Source: Salinibacterium sp. TMP30 (GTDB lineage: Bacteria > Actinomycetota > Actinomycetes > Actinomycetales > Microbacteriaceae). Taken from it: DNA of 64,000 nt. The notes under the pieces were generated by a model. That model saw nothing but the letters and a program-made list of their open reading frames with translations, made no database searches and was not told where the DNA came from. Position 1 is the first letter of the stretch. The number at the start of each line of letters is the position of its first letter. The stretch is from assembly GCF_038397785.1 (NCBI RefSeq), contig NZ_CP151642.1, positions 434,001-498,000 of the forward strand, in the 5' to 3' direction. Made by a program: the position numbers and the translations under genes. Shown piece by piece: positions 43,832 through 52,234 of the stretch.

Positions 43832-44854
43832 ATGCAGGTGACACCCCTGATCTGGATCATCACAATCGCTGTGACGATTCTCTTTTTCATTTACGAGTTC
43901 TTCGTGCACGTGCGCAAGCCGCACGAGCCCACCATTGGTGAGTCGGCCCGCTGGTCGGTGTTCTACATCAGTCTCGCGCTGCTGTTCGGCGTCGGCATTG
44001 GCATGGTTTCGGGATGGACGTTCGGCGGCGAGTACTTCGCCGGCTACCTCACCGAGAAGGCGCTCTCGATCGACAATCTCTTCGTCTTCCTGCTGGTCAT
44101 GAGCGCGTTCGCGGTGCCGAAGATTTATCAGCAGAAGGTGCTGATGATTGGCATCGTCATCGCCCTCATCCTGCGGGGTGGCTTCATCGCCATCGGTGCG
44201 GCCCTTATCGAGAACCTGTCATGGATCTTCTACATCTTCGGTGCGCTGCTCCTCTTCTTGGCCTACCGGCAGGCATTCTCCAACCACGAAACGGACCCGG
44301 CCAATAACGGGTTCATGCGTTTCGTGCGCCGACACTTGGCGGTGACCGACCAATACCACGGTGACAAGCTGACCGTGAAGAAGAACGGTAAGCGGTTCGT
44401 CACTCCCATGCTGCTCACGATTGTCGCTATCGGCTTCGTTGACCTAATCTTCGCCGTCGATTCCATCCCCGCCATTTACGGGCTCACGAACGAGGCGTAC
44501 ATCGTGTTCACGGCAAACGCCTTCGCGCTGATGGGGCTGCGGCAGCTGTTCTTTCTCATCGGTGGTCTGCTCCAGCGTTTGGTGTACCTGGCGCAAGGTC
44601 TCGCGGTCATCCTGGCGTTCATCGGTGTGAAGCTCGTCTTCCACGCCCTTCATGTCAACGAATTGCCGTTTATCAACGGTGGGGAGCCACTCCTGTGGGT
44701 GCCTGAGATCCCCATCTCGTTCTCTCTGCTCTTCATCCTCGCCACGATTACGGTGGCTACCGTCGCGAGCCTGCTCAAGACCCGCGGAAAAGGTTCGCAT
44801 CCTGGCACCCCAACGCCGATCGATTCCGCAAGCCAGAATGAGCACTCGAAATGA
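43832..44854 (+). CDS. TerC family integral membrane protein (probable Mn2+ exporter)
   Basis: 340 residues from ATG 43832 (GGAG 7 bases upstream; ATG 43826 is too close to the ribosome site). It has 8-9 transmembrane helices and the TerC signatures YFAGYLTEKALSIDNLFVFLLVMSAF and VDLIFAVDSIPAIYGLTNEAYIVFTANAFALMGLRQLFF, read in pieces, with the conserved acidic residues in the membrane. Members of the TerC/Alx group export manganese or load it onto exoenzymes. The upstream yybP-ykoY riboswitch strongly supports the manganese assignment over tellurite resistance. Confidence 0.92.
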   Translation: MQVTPLIWIITIAVTILFFIYEFFVHVRKPHEPTIGESARWSVFYISLALLFGVGIGMVSGWTFGGEYFAGYLTEKALSIDNLFVFLLVMSAFAVPKIYQQKVLMIGIVIALILRGGFIAIGAALIENLSWIFYIFGALLLFLAYRQAFSNHETDPANNGFMRFVRRHLAVTDQYHGDKLTVKKNGKRFVTPMLLTIVAIGFVDLIFAVDSIPAIYGLTNEAYIVFTANAFALMGLRQLFFLIGGLLQRLVYLAQGLAVILAFIGVKLVFHALHVNELPFINGGEPLLWVPEIPISFSLLFILATITVATVASLLKTRGKGSHPGTPTPIDSASQNEHSK

Positions 44855-44911
44855 GCATGTTTTCTCCATGCTGACTGGTGTCGAGACGCTGTGCGAGCGA
44901 AGGAGACTGAA

Positions 44912-45763
44912 ATGACCGTAGTGATCGCCGGTTGTGGTGATCTGGGCACCGAGACTGGGCTGCGTTTCGCCGCTCTGGGTCATCGCGTGATGGGGATGCG
45001 ACGCTCAGCCGAGAAACTCCCGCGCGAAATTGAAGGACAGTCGGTTGATCTGTCGGCGGAGGTGCCGACGCTACCGGCCGACACCAGCATCGTGATGATC
45101 GCCATGAGCCCCGATGAGCGCAGCGTCGATGGATACCGGGCGGCATATGTCGACAGCGTTCGCAGCATCGCGACGGCCATCAAGCGCGATTGCACTGTGC
45201 CGCCACGTGTCTTGTATGTGTCGTCGACGGCGGTCTACGGCGTTGACGACGGCGGCTGGATCGACGAGGCGACTCCGGCTGAACCTGCCGCGCCGACAGC
45301 AGTCGTGCTGCGAGCAGCGGAGGAGTTGTTGCTCGAACAGCTCCCTGACGCCACGATCCTGCGCCTGGGAGGTATTTATGGACCAGGACGGACTCGACAG
45401 ATTGATCGCATACGTGGCGGGGTCGAGACGATTTCGCGTGAATCGCGATTTACCAATCTGATCCATCGCGACGATGCTGCGGCGGCCATCGTGCACCTCA
45501 TGGCCATGCCAGCGCGACCCGAAACTTTCTACATTGGTGTTGATGATTGCTCGGTCGATCAGCATGAAGTTATCGAGTTTTTGGCACGCAGCCTGGACGT
45601 GCCCGTGCCACCAGTTGCCGCCGAATCCGGCAGCCCTGAGAGAGCCCGTGGCAAACGATGCCGCAATACTCGGCTGCGCGAATCAGGATTCGTATTCACC
45701 TACCCCACCTACCGGGAAGGTTATGCGGCTGTACTGACAGGAGCTGGTGCGCGCCACCCCTAG
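44912..45763 (+). CDS. NAD(P)-dependent epimerase/dehydratase (YeeZ-like)
   Basis: 283 residues from ATG 44912, just after GAAGGAG. TVVIAGCGDLGTETGLRFAALGHRVMGMRRS is an atypical extended-SDR dinucleotide site (GxGxxG-like), followed by VLYVSSTAVYGVDDGGWIDEATPAEP (Ser and a YxxxK-less Tyr region), ILRLGGIYGPGR and NLIHRDDAAAAIVHLM. This matches the YeeZ group of short SDR-like epimerases of unknown substrate. It follows terC by 57 bp on the same strand but has its own ribosome site. Confidence 0.85.
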   Translation: MTVVIAGCGDLGTETGLRFAALGHRVMGMRRSAEKLPREIEGQSVDLSAEVPTLPADTSIVMIAMSPDERSVDGYRAAYVDSVRSIATAIKRDCTVPPRVLYVSSTAVYGVDDGGWIDEATPAEPAAPTAVVLRAAEELLLEQLPDATILRLGGIYGPGRTRQIDRIRGGVETISRESRFTNLIHRDDAAAAIVHLMAMPARPETFYIGVDDCSVDQHEVIEFLARSLDVPVPPVAAESGSPERARGKRCRNTRLRESGFVFTYPTYREGYAAVLTGAGARHP

Positions 45764-45796
45764 ACGGGCCAGCAAATTTGCACCCGTCACTGAGGC

Positions 45797-46015
45797 TCAA
45801 TCCACGATCTCGATTTGAGTTTTGATAAAAGCCCGGTCAGATTCGGAGAGGTGTTGGCGAGAACGGGGAAGGCTGCATGCGAGCAGAGCTTCAATCTCTT
45901 TTAGCACCAAATTACTGATCTTGCCTTCGAGATCCTCTTGCAACTCGTGTTTCGCCGTGATGCTCAGCTCGGGCCACCATCGCTCAATAGGGGGAAGTTT
46001 GTCGTGTGTCTCCAT
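45797..46015 (-). CDS. Hypothetical short helical protein (72 aa)
   Basis: 72 residues from ATG 46015 with GGAG 8 bases upstream; the frame is open to 46087 but that stretch lacks a ribosome site. LPPIERWWPELSITAKHELQEDLEGKISNLVLKEIEAL, in pieces, predicts one or two amphipathic helices. I recognise no domain. It is convergent with the epimerase gene and divergent from the CxxC peptide gene. Confidence 0.6.
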   Translation of the reverse strand: METHDKLPPIERWWPELSITAKHELQEDLEGKISNLVLKEIEALLACSLPRSRQHLSESDRAFIKTQIEIVD

Positions 46016-46170
46016 GGGTTGTGTCTCCGTTCTCGGTAGAACTACTCTCTTCTCGATGACCCTAACGCGGCCCCAGGCGTTCACCAAACAATGTACCGAT
46101 GGGAATATCAGTGGCTGCGTGTACGTTTTAAAGAAAGTACGGCGACACGCCGAGACACTACATCTTGTGT

Positions 46171-46199
46171 AATGACATGGGTGTCATTCCCCGTATATA
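46171..46199 (+). promoter_or_regulatory. Promoter with palindromic operator for the CxxC peptide gene
   Basis: AATGACA (46171-46177) and TGTCATT (46182-46188) form a perfect 7-bp inverted repeat with a 4-base spacer. ATGACA (46172-46177) can serve as -35 and TATATA (46194-46199) as -10 with a 16-base spacer, so a protein bound at the repeat would cover the -35 box. A small hairpin, CCGAC/GTCGG (46209-46223), follows in the leader. Confidence 0.6.
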
Positions 46200-46254
46200 G
46201 TGAAATCTCCGACAAACCGTCGGTAAACTTCGAGAAGACTTTAAGGAGGATCGA

Positions 46255-46338
46255 ATGGATAACGACAACGACAACGTCGGTGGATACGCAATTCCCGTCG
46301 ACCCAATGGATCTTCTGCAGTGCGACAGCTGCCAGTAA
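46255..46338 (+). CDS. 27-residue acidic CxxC micropeptide
   Basis: A 27-codon ORF with a strong AAGGAGG eight bases before the ATG. The peptide is acidic at the N-terminus (MDNDNDN), then reads GGYAIPVDPMDLLQ and ends in CDSCQ. The C-terminal C-x-x-C could bind a metal, form a disulfide, or be a modification site of a ribosomally made peptide. It has its own promoter-operator and a hairpin terminator, so it is a complete transcription unit. No maturation or export gene is adjacent, and I recognise no named family. Too short for most gene callers. Confidence 0.65.
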   Translation: MDNDNDNVGGYAIPVDPMDLLQCDSCQ

Positions 46339-46370
46339 AAACTTACTGAGCTCGCACCTCAACAGATTCC

Positions 46371-46407
46371 TGAAGCCCCGGCCGACCTCACCGTCACCGG
46401 GGCTTCA
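46371..46407 (+). terminator. Terminator hairpin after the CxxC peptide
   Basis: TGAAGCCCCGG (46371-46381) and CCGGGGCTTCA (46397-46407) form a perfect 11-bp stem with a 15-base loop, 33 bp after the peptide stop. There is no strong T-run, as is usual in high-GC actinobacteria. Confidence 0.75.
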
Positions 46408-46499
46408 CCCATTAACCGGAGCAACCTAACCCGAGCAAGGCCACACACCGGCAACCCTCGCCAACCCGCGCGCTCACAACATTGCCTAAGCTGGTAACC

Positions 46500-46946
46500 G
46501 TGCCAGTGAATCCAGAACTACAAGGCCGGGTCTTCCCGCCAACATCCCCCTACCTCGTCGGTCGAGAAAAAGTGCGCGAGTTTGCACGCGCCGTCTTCGC
46601 CCAAAGCCCCCTCAACCACGACCCCGAAGCCGCGATAGCAGCCGGCTACGCCGACGTTGTCGCACCCCCCACCTTCGCGGTCGTCATCCAAGAAGCAGGC
46701 CTCGCCCTGCTCCTCGCCGCCCCCGACACCGGCATCGACTTCTCGCGCATCGTGCACGGCGAACAAAAGTTCACCTACACACGGCCCATCGTTGCCGGAG
46801 ATGAACTCACCGCCATCCTCACCGTCACCAGCATCAAATCGCTCGGCGGCAATGACATGATCACCGCCGAAACCTCCATCAGCGACAGCACCGGCAACCA
46901 CGTCGTCACCGCAACCTCCGTACTCGTCATGAGAGGCACAGAATGA
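46500..46946 (+). CDS. MaoC-type dehydratase, UPF0336/HadA-like
   Basis: 148 residues from GTG 46500, giving the family-typical start VPVNPELQGRVFPPTSPYLVGREKVREFA, in pieces. It has a hot-dog fold; FTYTRPIVAGDELTAILTVTSI is typical. No Shine-Dalgarno is seen, but a TAAGCT box (46487-46492) ends 7 bases before the GTG, suggesting a leaderless start. In mycobacteria the related HadA pairs with HadB as (3R)-hydroxyacyl-ACP dehydratase of fatty acid elongation. The next gene is the HadB-like subunit, overlapping by 4 bp. Confidence 0.88.
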   Translation: MPVNPELQGRVFPPTSPYLVGREKVREFARAVFAQSPLNHDPEAAIAAGYADVVAPPTFAVVIQEAGLALLLAAPDTGIDFSRIVHGEQKFTYTRPIVAGDELTAILTVTSIKSLGGNDMITAETSISDSTGNHVVTATSVLVMRGTE

Positions 46947-47350
46947 GCGACCTCGTCGTCGGCCAAGAACTCATCACCGGCAAAGTCACCCTCACCCGCT
47001 TCTCCCTCGTGCGCTACGCGGGAGCATCCGGAGACTTCAACCCCATCCACTACCGCGATGACGTCGCTGCATCCGTTGGGCTCCCCGGAGTTCTCGCCCA
47101 CGGCATGCTCACCATGGGCCTCGCCGTGCAACCCGTCATCGACTGGATGGGCGACCGCGGCGACCTCATCGAATACGGTGTGCGCTTCACCCGCCCCGTC
47201 GTCGTCGACGGCAACGGCGGAGTCACCATCACCGTCACCGCCAAAGTTGGGGCTATCGAAGAAGACGTGACCCGCATCGATCTCACCGTCAGCGCAGCCA
47301 ATCAGACCGTGCTCGGCAAAGCCCAAGTGAGGGTCAAGCTCCACCAATGA
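46943..47350 (+). CDS. MaoC-type dehydratase, HadB-like
   Basis: 135 residues, the catalytic hot-dog subunit: LVRYAGASGDFNPIHYRDDVAASVGLPGVLAHGMLTMGLA, in pieces, has the hydratase-2 Asp and His (DFNPIH) in place. It overlaps both the HadA-like gene (ATGA) and murB (ATGA), so the three are translated together. Expected to form a heterodimer with the upstream protein and dehydrate 3-hydroxyacyl-ACP. Confidence 0.92.
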   Translation: MSDLVVGQELITGKVTLTRFSLVRYAGASGDFNPIHYRDDVAASVGLPGVLAHGMLTMGLAVQPVIDWMGDRGDLIEYGVRFTRPVVVDGNGGVTITVTAKVGAIEEDVTRIDLTVSAANQTVLGKAQVRVKLHQ

Positions 47351-48480
47351 CCGACTCAGTCCCCCGCGACAACACAGCACTCGCTGACAGCACAGTGCTC
47401 GCCGACCTCACCACCATCCGAGTCGGCGGGCCCGCACATGAACTGCTCCGCCCGACCACCGAAGACGAGCTCATCGAAAAGGTGCGCGAAGTATGGAAAC
47501 GCGGCGACGAATGGCTGCTCATCGGCGGCGGCTCCAACTTGGTCATCAGCGACGAAGGATTCGACGGCACCGTCATCCACATTGCCACTCGCGGCATCCA
47601 GATCGTCACGCAAGATGACACCTCGTTGCACATCCGGGTGCAAGCGGGCGAATCGTGGGATGGCCTCGTCAAACGCCTCATCGCCCGCGGCTGGGCCGGC
47701 ATCGAAGCGCTCAGTGGTATCCCCGGATCGGTCGGTGCAGCACCCATCCAGAACATCGGAGCCTACGGTCAAGAAGTTGCGAGCGCACTAGAGGGCATCG
47801 ACTTTCTCGAATATTCCAGTGGCGAGCTCGTGCACCTCAGCACCGCCGATCTCACCCTCGGATACCGCAGCTCCGTAATCAAGAGCGGCCGTGCCGGAGT
47901 TGTCGTCGCCGTCTACTTCGCACTCACCGCAACGCCGAACAGCACCGTTCAGTATCAGCAGCTTGCCACCGCTCTTGGCGTGAACGTCGGCGACGAAGTT
48001 CCCGTGCACCAAGTGCGTGACACCGTGCTCGCACTGCGGGCATCCAAAGCAATGGTGCTCGACCCCAACGAACCAGACTCTGCAAGCTGTGGCTCGTTCT
48101 TTACCAACCCGATCGTTCCCGAAAACATTGCCCGCGCCCTCTCAGCGGATGCCCCGCGATGGGTCATCGATGATGAACCGGTTGCCGACATTGCCGTTCC
48201 TCTCGGCGAGGCGCCCGCCCTTCCGCCGGCCCCAAAACCGCGCATGGTCAAACTGAGTGCTGCCTGGCTGATCGAGCACTCCGGCGTGAAAAAAGGGTTC
48301 CGACTTCCTGGATCTCGCGCGGCCGTCTCGACCAAACACAGTCTCGCGATCGTCAACCGCACCGGCGCAACTGCCGCTGAAGTATCAGAACTGTCGCGCT
48401 ACATTGCCGCCCGCGTATTGGGTGAGCACGGCATCCGCCTGCAGCCCGAGCCTGTCGCAGTTGGTGTTGAGCTCACCTAG
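47347..48480 (+). CDS. murB: UDP-N-acetylenolpyruvoylglucosamine reductase
   Basis: 377 residues; reduces UDP-GlcNAc-enolpyruvate to UDP-MurNAc with NADPH, the second committed step of peptidoglycan synthesis. FAD-binding stretches TTIRVGGPAHELLRP, WLLIGGGSNLVISDEGFDG and LSGIPGSVGAAPIQNIGAYGQEV are clear, as are YRSSVIKSGRAGVVV, CGSFFTNP (catalytic Ser) and SAAWLIEHSGVKKGFR. The length and the insertion pattern fit the actinobacterial type I enzyme. It is the last gene of the HadA/HadB-like/murB set conserved in Actinobacteria. Confidence 0.96.
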   Translation: MTDSVPRDNTALADSTVLADLTTIRVGGPAHELLRPTTEDELIEKVREVWKRGDEWLLIGGGSNLVISDEGFDGTVIHIATRGIQIVTQDDTSLHIRVQAGESWDGLVKRLIARGWAGIEALSGIPGSVGAAPIQNIGAYGQEVASALEGIDFLEYSSGELVHLSTADLTLGYRSSVIKSGRAGVVVAVYFALTATPNSTVQYQQLATALGVNVGDEVPVHQVRDTVLALRASKAMVLDPNEPDSASCGSFFTNPIVPENIARALSADAPRWVIDDEPVADIAVPLGEAPALPPAPKPRMVKLSAAWLIEHSGVKKGFRLPGSRAAVSTKHSLAIVNRTGATAAEVSELSRYIAARVLGEHGIRLQPEPVAVGVELT

Positions 48481-48509
48481 CTGAGTTGAATTGAACTAGC
48501 CATGCCGCG

Positions 48510-49139
48510 TTAGCCGCGCTGAGCCAGCAACCCCAGCTCCATCGCTTTCGTGACAGCCCGCGTGCGGTCCTTCACCTCGAGCTTCTCAAACACGTGGATG
48601 AGGTGCGTCTTCACCGTCGCCTCGCTCACGAACAGGGTGGCGGCAATCGCCCGGTTGCTATTGCCCTTGGCCACAAGCGCGAGCACTTGGGTTTCGCGTT
48701 CGCTCAGTGCAACTCGCACAGGTTCGCGCATCCGATTCACCAGGAGAGCGGCAATCGACGGAGCCAGCGCCACCTCACCCCGCGCCACCGACCGCAGTCC
48801 GGCCAAGATTTCCTCCTGCGGGGCAGCCTTCAGTAGGTAGCCACTGGCGCCAGCCTCAATCGCGGCGAGGATGTTCTCGTCAGACTCATAGGTCGTCAAG
48901 ATCACAACGCGAACATCGGGACGTGCTGCCACAAGCTGCGCGGTCGCCTCGGCACCTCCGAGTCCGGGCATGCGCAAATCCATGAGCACGACGTCGGGGG
49001 AGAGCTGCGTGGCTAGGGCGACCGCCCCGGCGCCGTCGCCGGCCTCGCCGACAACATCAATGTCATCCGCAGAGCTCAACAGCCCGACGATTCCACTGCG
49101 AACAATGGGGTGGTCGTCAGCAACAACAACACGGATCAT
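48510..49139 (-). CDS. NarL/FixJ-type response regulator
   Basis: 209 residues. Receiver domain with VVADDHPIVRSGI, the phosphoacceptor in VVLMDLRMPGLGG, VVILTTYESDENI and LLKAAPQEEI; then a LuxR helix-turn-helix LSERETQVLALVAKGNSNRAIAATLFVSEATVKTHLIHVFEKL, in pieces. It starts inside the kinase gene (4-bp overlap) and is the last gene of the ABC/two-component operon. It probably activates the operon itself, as is common for DesR/LiaR-like systems linked to ABC exporters. Confidence 0.94.
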   Translation of the reverse strand: MIRVVVADDHPIVRSGIVGLLSSADDIDVVGEAGDGAGAVALATQLSPDVVLMDLRMPGLGGAEATAQLVAARPDVRVVILTTYESDENILAAIEAGASGYLLKAAPQEEILAGLRSVARGEVALAPSIAALLVNRMREPVRVALSERETQVLALVAKGNSNRAIAATLFVSEATVKTHLIHVFEKLEVKDRTRAVTKAMELGLLAQRG

Positions 49140-50290
49140 GCGAGCACGTCCCTCGGGATAATGGCGCGCACAGTGGTTCCTGTGCCCGAACTGTCGATAT
49201 CGAGTCGGCCATTGACGAGCCCCAATCGTTCGCTCATCCCTTCGAGGCCGAAGCCAGTGTGAGTCACTGCAGGATCAAATCCGCCGCCGTTATCTCTCAC
49301 CGACAGGGTGAGCCCGACACCATCTGCGGTGACGACGATCGTGGCGGTGGTCGCCTCTGCGTGCTTGCGCACATTGGCGAGTGCTTCTTGCGCGCAGCGC
49401 AGAACGACCACTTCGGTTTCGCGGGCGATCGCGGGTAGAGCCTGGGCGTCCACTGTCACGGTCAGTTGGGTTTCGCGACTGTAGCGTTCCGCCAGCCGTT
49501 CAAGCGCGCTGGTGATCCCCTCACCTGTGAGCCCCACCGGTGCGGATGCCGCCACGAGCGCCCGTGTTTCTGCTAACGCCGCGCGGGCACTGTCTTCGAT
49601 CAGCTCTAGCTGTTCGGCTGCGGCAGCGATCTGGTTGTTGTCGAGTTCGCGCTTAGCTCTTTGGGCAACGAGAACCAGCCCGGTGAGGTCTTGCGCGATG
49701 GTGTCGTGGATTTCCCGGGCGAGCCGTTTTCGTTCGCTAGAAATTCCGGCATCGCGACTGATGGCGGAAAGTTCGTCGCGGGTGGAGCGTAGTTCGTCGA
49801 CAAGGGTTTGTCGCTGGTCGCTGAGGCGGGAAATTTGGGTGATCCAGAGCCCAAGAGCGAGACTGAAAATGATCGACAGCCCCACGATGGTGCCGCTGTA
49901 GAGCAGCGCTTCGGCACTGGTTCCGTTGTGAATTACGAAACCCACGCCGACAGAGAGAGCTACCGCAACGTTGCCGATGATCGCGTTGCGGGTGCGTTCG
50001 GTGATGATCCACACGAGGGGATACGCTATCGCTTGCAAGATGGCCATTGAGGGTAAAAATGCGACACCAGTGCCGACAATCACTACGAGAATTCCGATGT
50101 AGACGAGCGCCGTGATCTTGCTGTTGAACGCACGGATGCCGACGATGAACCAGGTGAGGAGAAACGCGACGAGGGTGACTCCGGCCCCGATTTGGTCGCT
50201 CAGCGTCGCCCAACCGGAACCGGCAACGAGTACGACCATTACCAGCGTCGTGACGACGACGGCGATACTGATCCAGCGCAGGTAACCCAT
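49136..50290 (-). CDS. Sensor histidine kinase (HisKA_3, NarL-type)
   Basis: 384 residues. The N-terminal half has 5-6 transmembrane helices with almost no external domain, the intramembrane-sensing layout of kinases that watch the membrane or a partner transporter. The dimerisation/phosphoacceptor box is RKRLAREIHDTIAQDLTGLV (His in REIHD), the ATPase part has an N-box region (RCAQEALANVRKHAEATTA), VRDNGGGFDP and GFGLEGMSERL. It directly follows the permease gene, with a start one base after its stop. Confidence 0.94.
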   Translation of the reverse strand: MGYLRWISIAVVVTTLVMVVLVAGSGWATLSDQIGAGVTLVAFLLTWFIVGIRAFNSKITALVYIGILVVIVGTGVAFLPSMAILQAIAYPLVWIITERTRNAIIGNVAVALSVGVGFVIHNGTSAEALLYSGTIVGLSIIFSLALGLWITQISRLSDQRQTLVDELRSTRDELSAISRDAGISSERKRLAREIHDTIAQDLTGLVLVAQRAKRELDNNQIAAAAEQLELIEDSARAALAETRALVAASAPVGLTGEGITSALERLAERYSRETQLTVTVDAQALPAIARETEVVVLRCAQEALANVRKHAEATTATIVVTADGVGLTLSVRDNGGGFDPAVTHTGFGLEGMSERLGLVNGRLDIDSSGTGTTVRAIIPRDVLA

Positions 50291-51151
50291 TTAGCTATCC
50301 TTGCGGATCCACCGGAAAGTCAGGCGTGTCGCGATGAGCCCCAGAACCAACCAGAGACCGGTGGCGATCGCAACGCCGGACAGATTCCAGCTCTCTGACT
50401 GTTCAAGAACTTCGAAGCTTGCGGGCAGAAACACTTCCCGCATGCCCTGCGCCATCCACTTAAGAGGGAAGGCACTTGCGAAGTTTTGTAGCCACTCAGG
50501 CAACAGCGAGAAGCCCAAGTACACGCCGGAGATGAACTGCAGCACTAGGGCGATGGGTATCACTACCGCTGTGGCACTTTTCCCGGTGCGGGGCAGCGCA
50601 CTTAACGCGATGCCGAGCACGGCGGATGTTGAGACACCCAGTATGAAGACCCAGGCAAAGGTGAGCCATTTGCTCGGTTCGCTCGGCAGTTCAACCCCGA
50701 AGGCGACACTCGCGACCAGGATCACGAGGGTTGCTTGCAGCACCCCGGTCACAAAGACTCCACCGATCTTGCCAATGAAGTAGCTCATGATGGGCAGTGG
50801 TGTTCCGGCGAATCGCTTGAGCGTGCCGTCGCTGCGTTCCATCGCAATGTCGATGGCCATGTTTTGCAGGCCGCTCAAAAGGAGCCCGGCGGCGAGCATC
50901 CCGGGCAGGTAGAACGCGGCAGCAGTCAACGTTTCGCCGCCTGTTCCAAAGTCCTGTTCGCTAAAGGCGAGGGAGAAGATGGTGAGCATCACTACGGGGA
51001 AAAGGAAAGTGAAAAACACGGAGTCGCCTTGGCGGAAGTAGGCGCGCACTTCATATTTGATGCGGCTAACACCGAGCGTCAGTGTGCGGCCAAAATTGAT
51101 TCCATAACTGCGGCCGGTGAAGACCTTCGGCTCTGAGGTTGTGGTGCTCAT
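50291..51151 (-). CDS. ABC-2 type transporter permease
   Basis: 286 residues from ATG 51151, which overlaps the ATPase stop by ATGA. Six transmembrane helices of the ABC-2 (DrrB/YvfS-like) kind: FFTFLFPVVMLTIFSLAF, YLPGMLAAGLLLSGLQNMAIDIAMERSDGTLKRFAGTPLPI in pieces, VFILGVSTSAVLGIALSALPRTGKSATAV and LPEWLQNFASAFPLKWMAQGMRE. This DrrB-like set exports drugs, lipids or peptides; the substrate is unknown. Works with the adjacent ATPase. Confidence 0.93.
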   Translation of the reverse strand: MSTTTSEPKVFTGRSYGINFGRTLTLGVSRIKYEVRAYFRQGDSVFFTFLFPVVMLTIFSLAFSEQDFGTGGETLTAAAFYLPGMLAAGLLLSGLQNMAIDIAMERSDGTLKRFAGTPLPIMSYFIGKIGGVFVTGVLQATLVILVASVAFGVELPSEPSKWLTFAWVFILGVSTSAVLGIALSALPRTGKSATAVVIPIALVLQFISGVYLGFSLLPEWLQNFASAFPLKWMAQGMREVFLPASFEVLEQSESWNLSGVAIATGLWLVLGLIATRLTFRWIRKDS

Positions 51152-52023
51152 CGCGCGTTCTCCACTTCGGGTGCCGTCGTGTGCTCGGCGACGAGCTGCA
51201 GGTAGATGTCTTCGAGGCTGGGACGAATGATCTCGAGCCCAGCAGGTTCGGCGCCGTTCAGCATGAGGGATGCTACGAAGGCTCCCGGGCTGTGAGTGCG
51301 TTCTTCCCGCGCTGTTCCTCCATCGCGCCAACGCACAATCGGTACACGTGAGTCTGCGCCACCGAGTTCGTCGATTGCTCCGATGTCGATCATCTTTCCC
51401 CCGGCGATAACTCCGGCGCGGTCACCCAATTGTGCTGCCTCGTCGAGGTAGTGGGTGGTGAGCAGGATGCTCGTACCGTCCGACTTGAGTGAGCGGATCA
51501 GACGCCAAAACTGTTGACGAGCCTCAGGGTCGAAGCCTGTGGTCGGTTCGTCGAGGAAGAGCAACTCGGGGTTTCCGATGATGCCGAGCGCGACATCCAC
51601 TCGCCGCCGTTGCCCGCCCGAGAGCTTGCGGATGAGGGTGCCCGCTTTTTCTTCGAGCCCCACCGAGGCAATGACTTCGTCAACACCGCGCGGGTTGGGG
51701 TAGTAACCGGCAAAATGGCTGAGCTGCTCGCGCACCGTCACATTGCCGCTCTCGCCCGAGGCCTGCAGCACGATTCCGAGTCGCGCCTTCCAGTCGAGGC
51801 CGCCCTTACCCGGGTCGACACCGAGCACGCTCGCGGTTCCACCGGTACGATCCCGATAACCTTCGAGGATTTCGATTGTGGTCGACTTGCCGGCACCGTT
51901 GGGGCCAAGTAGCGCAAAGGTTTCACCTCGCTGAATCTCGAAGCTGACCGAATCAACGGCGGCAAACGTGCCGTAAGTTTTGCGCAGATTGTTAACCTGC
52001 ACGACAGGGGCGGTGGTGTTCAT
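51148..52023 (-). CDS. ABC transporter ATP-binding protein (DrrA/YvfR type)
   Basis: 291 residues from ATG 52023 (an upstream TTG at 52056 is possible; only GAGGA touches the ATG). Walker A is LLGPNGAGKSTTIEIL, the Q-loop region LGIVLQASGE, the ABC signature LSGGQRRRVDVA, Walker B ELLFLDEPTTGFDP and the switch His in LLTTHYLDEA. First gene of a four-gene operon (ATPase, permease, kinase, regulator). An 18-bp palindrome (52080-52097) lies 57 bp before the start and is a likely operator. Confidence 0.94.
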   Translation of the reverse strand: MNTTAPVVQVNNLRKTYGTFAAVDSVSFEIQRGETFALLGPNGAGKSTTIEILEGYRDRTGGTASVLGVDPGKGGLDWKARLGIVLQASGESGNVTVREQLSHFAGYYPNPRGVDEVIASVGLEEKAGTLIRKLSGGQRRRVDVALGIIGNPELLFLDEPTTGFDPEARQQFWRLIRSLKSDGTSILLTTHYLDEAAQLGDRAGVIAGGKMIDIGAIDELGGADSRVPIVRWRDGGTAREERTHSPGAFVASLMLNGAEPAGLEIIRPSLEDIYLQLVAEHTTAPEVENAR

Positions 52024-52079
52024 TCCTCTATCGTCGCGTGTTCGAGCCTCGCGCAACAGATACTCACGGTTAGAGGTCT

Positions 52080-52097
52080 ATCAACCGATCGGTTGAT
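52080..52097. promoter_or_regulatory. Perfect 18-bp palindrome before the ABC/two-component operon
   Basis: ATCAACCGATCGGTTGAT is an exact 18-bp palindrome located 57 bp upstream of the ATPase gene. Its form (AACCGATCGGTT core) suits a TetR-type dimer and is related to, but distinct from, the operators at 8033-8106 (AACC-N4-GGTT pattern). No regulator gene is adjacent. No other copy was noticed in the window. Confidence 0.7.
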
Positions 52098-52234
52098 GCG
52101 AACCTTTCGACCACTTTCAGGGGGCCCGCTCGCAGTATGCGGATGGATGCCGCGTGCAGTCTGTCGATGGCACGGTACTGGGTGAGCACACGCTAACCTA
52201 TGATCACGCCGGCGAGCAGCCGGGCCGCTAGGGC

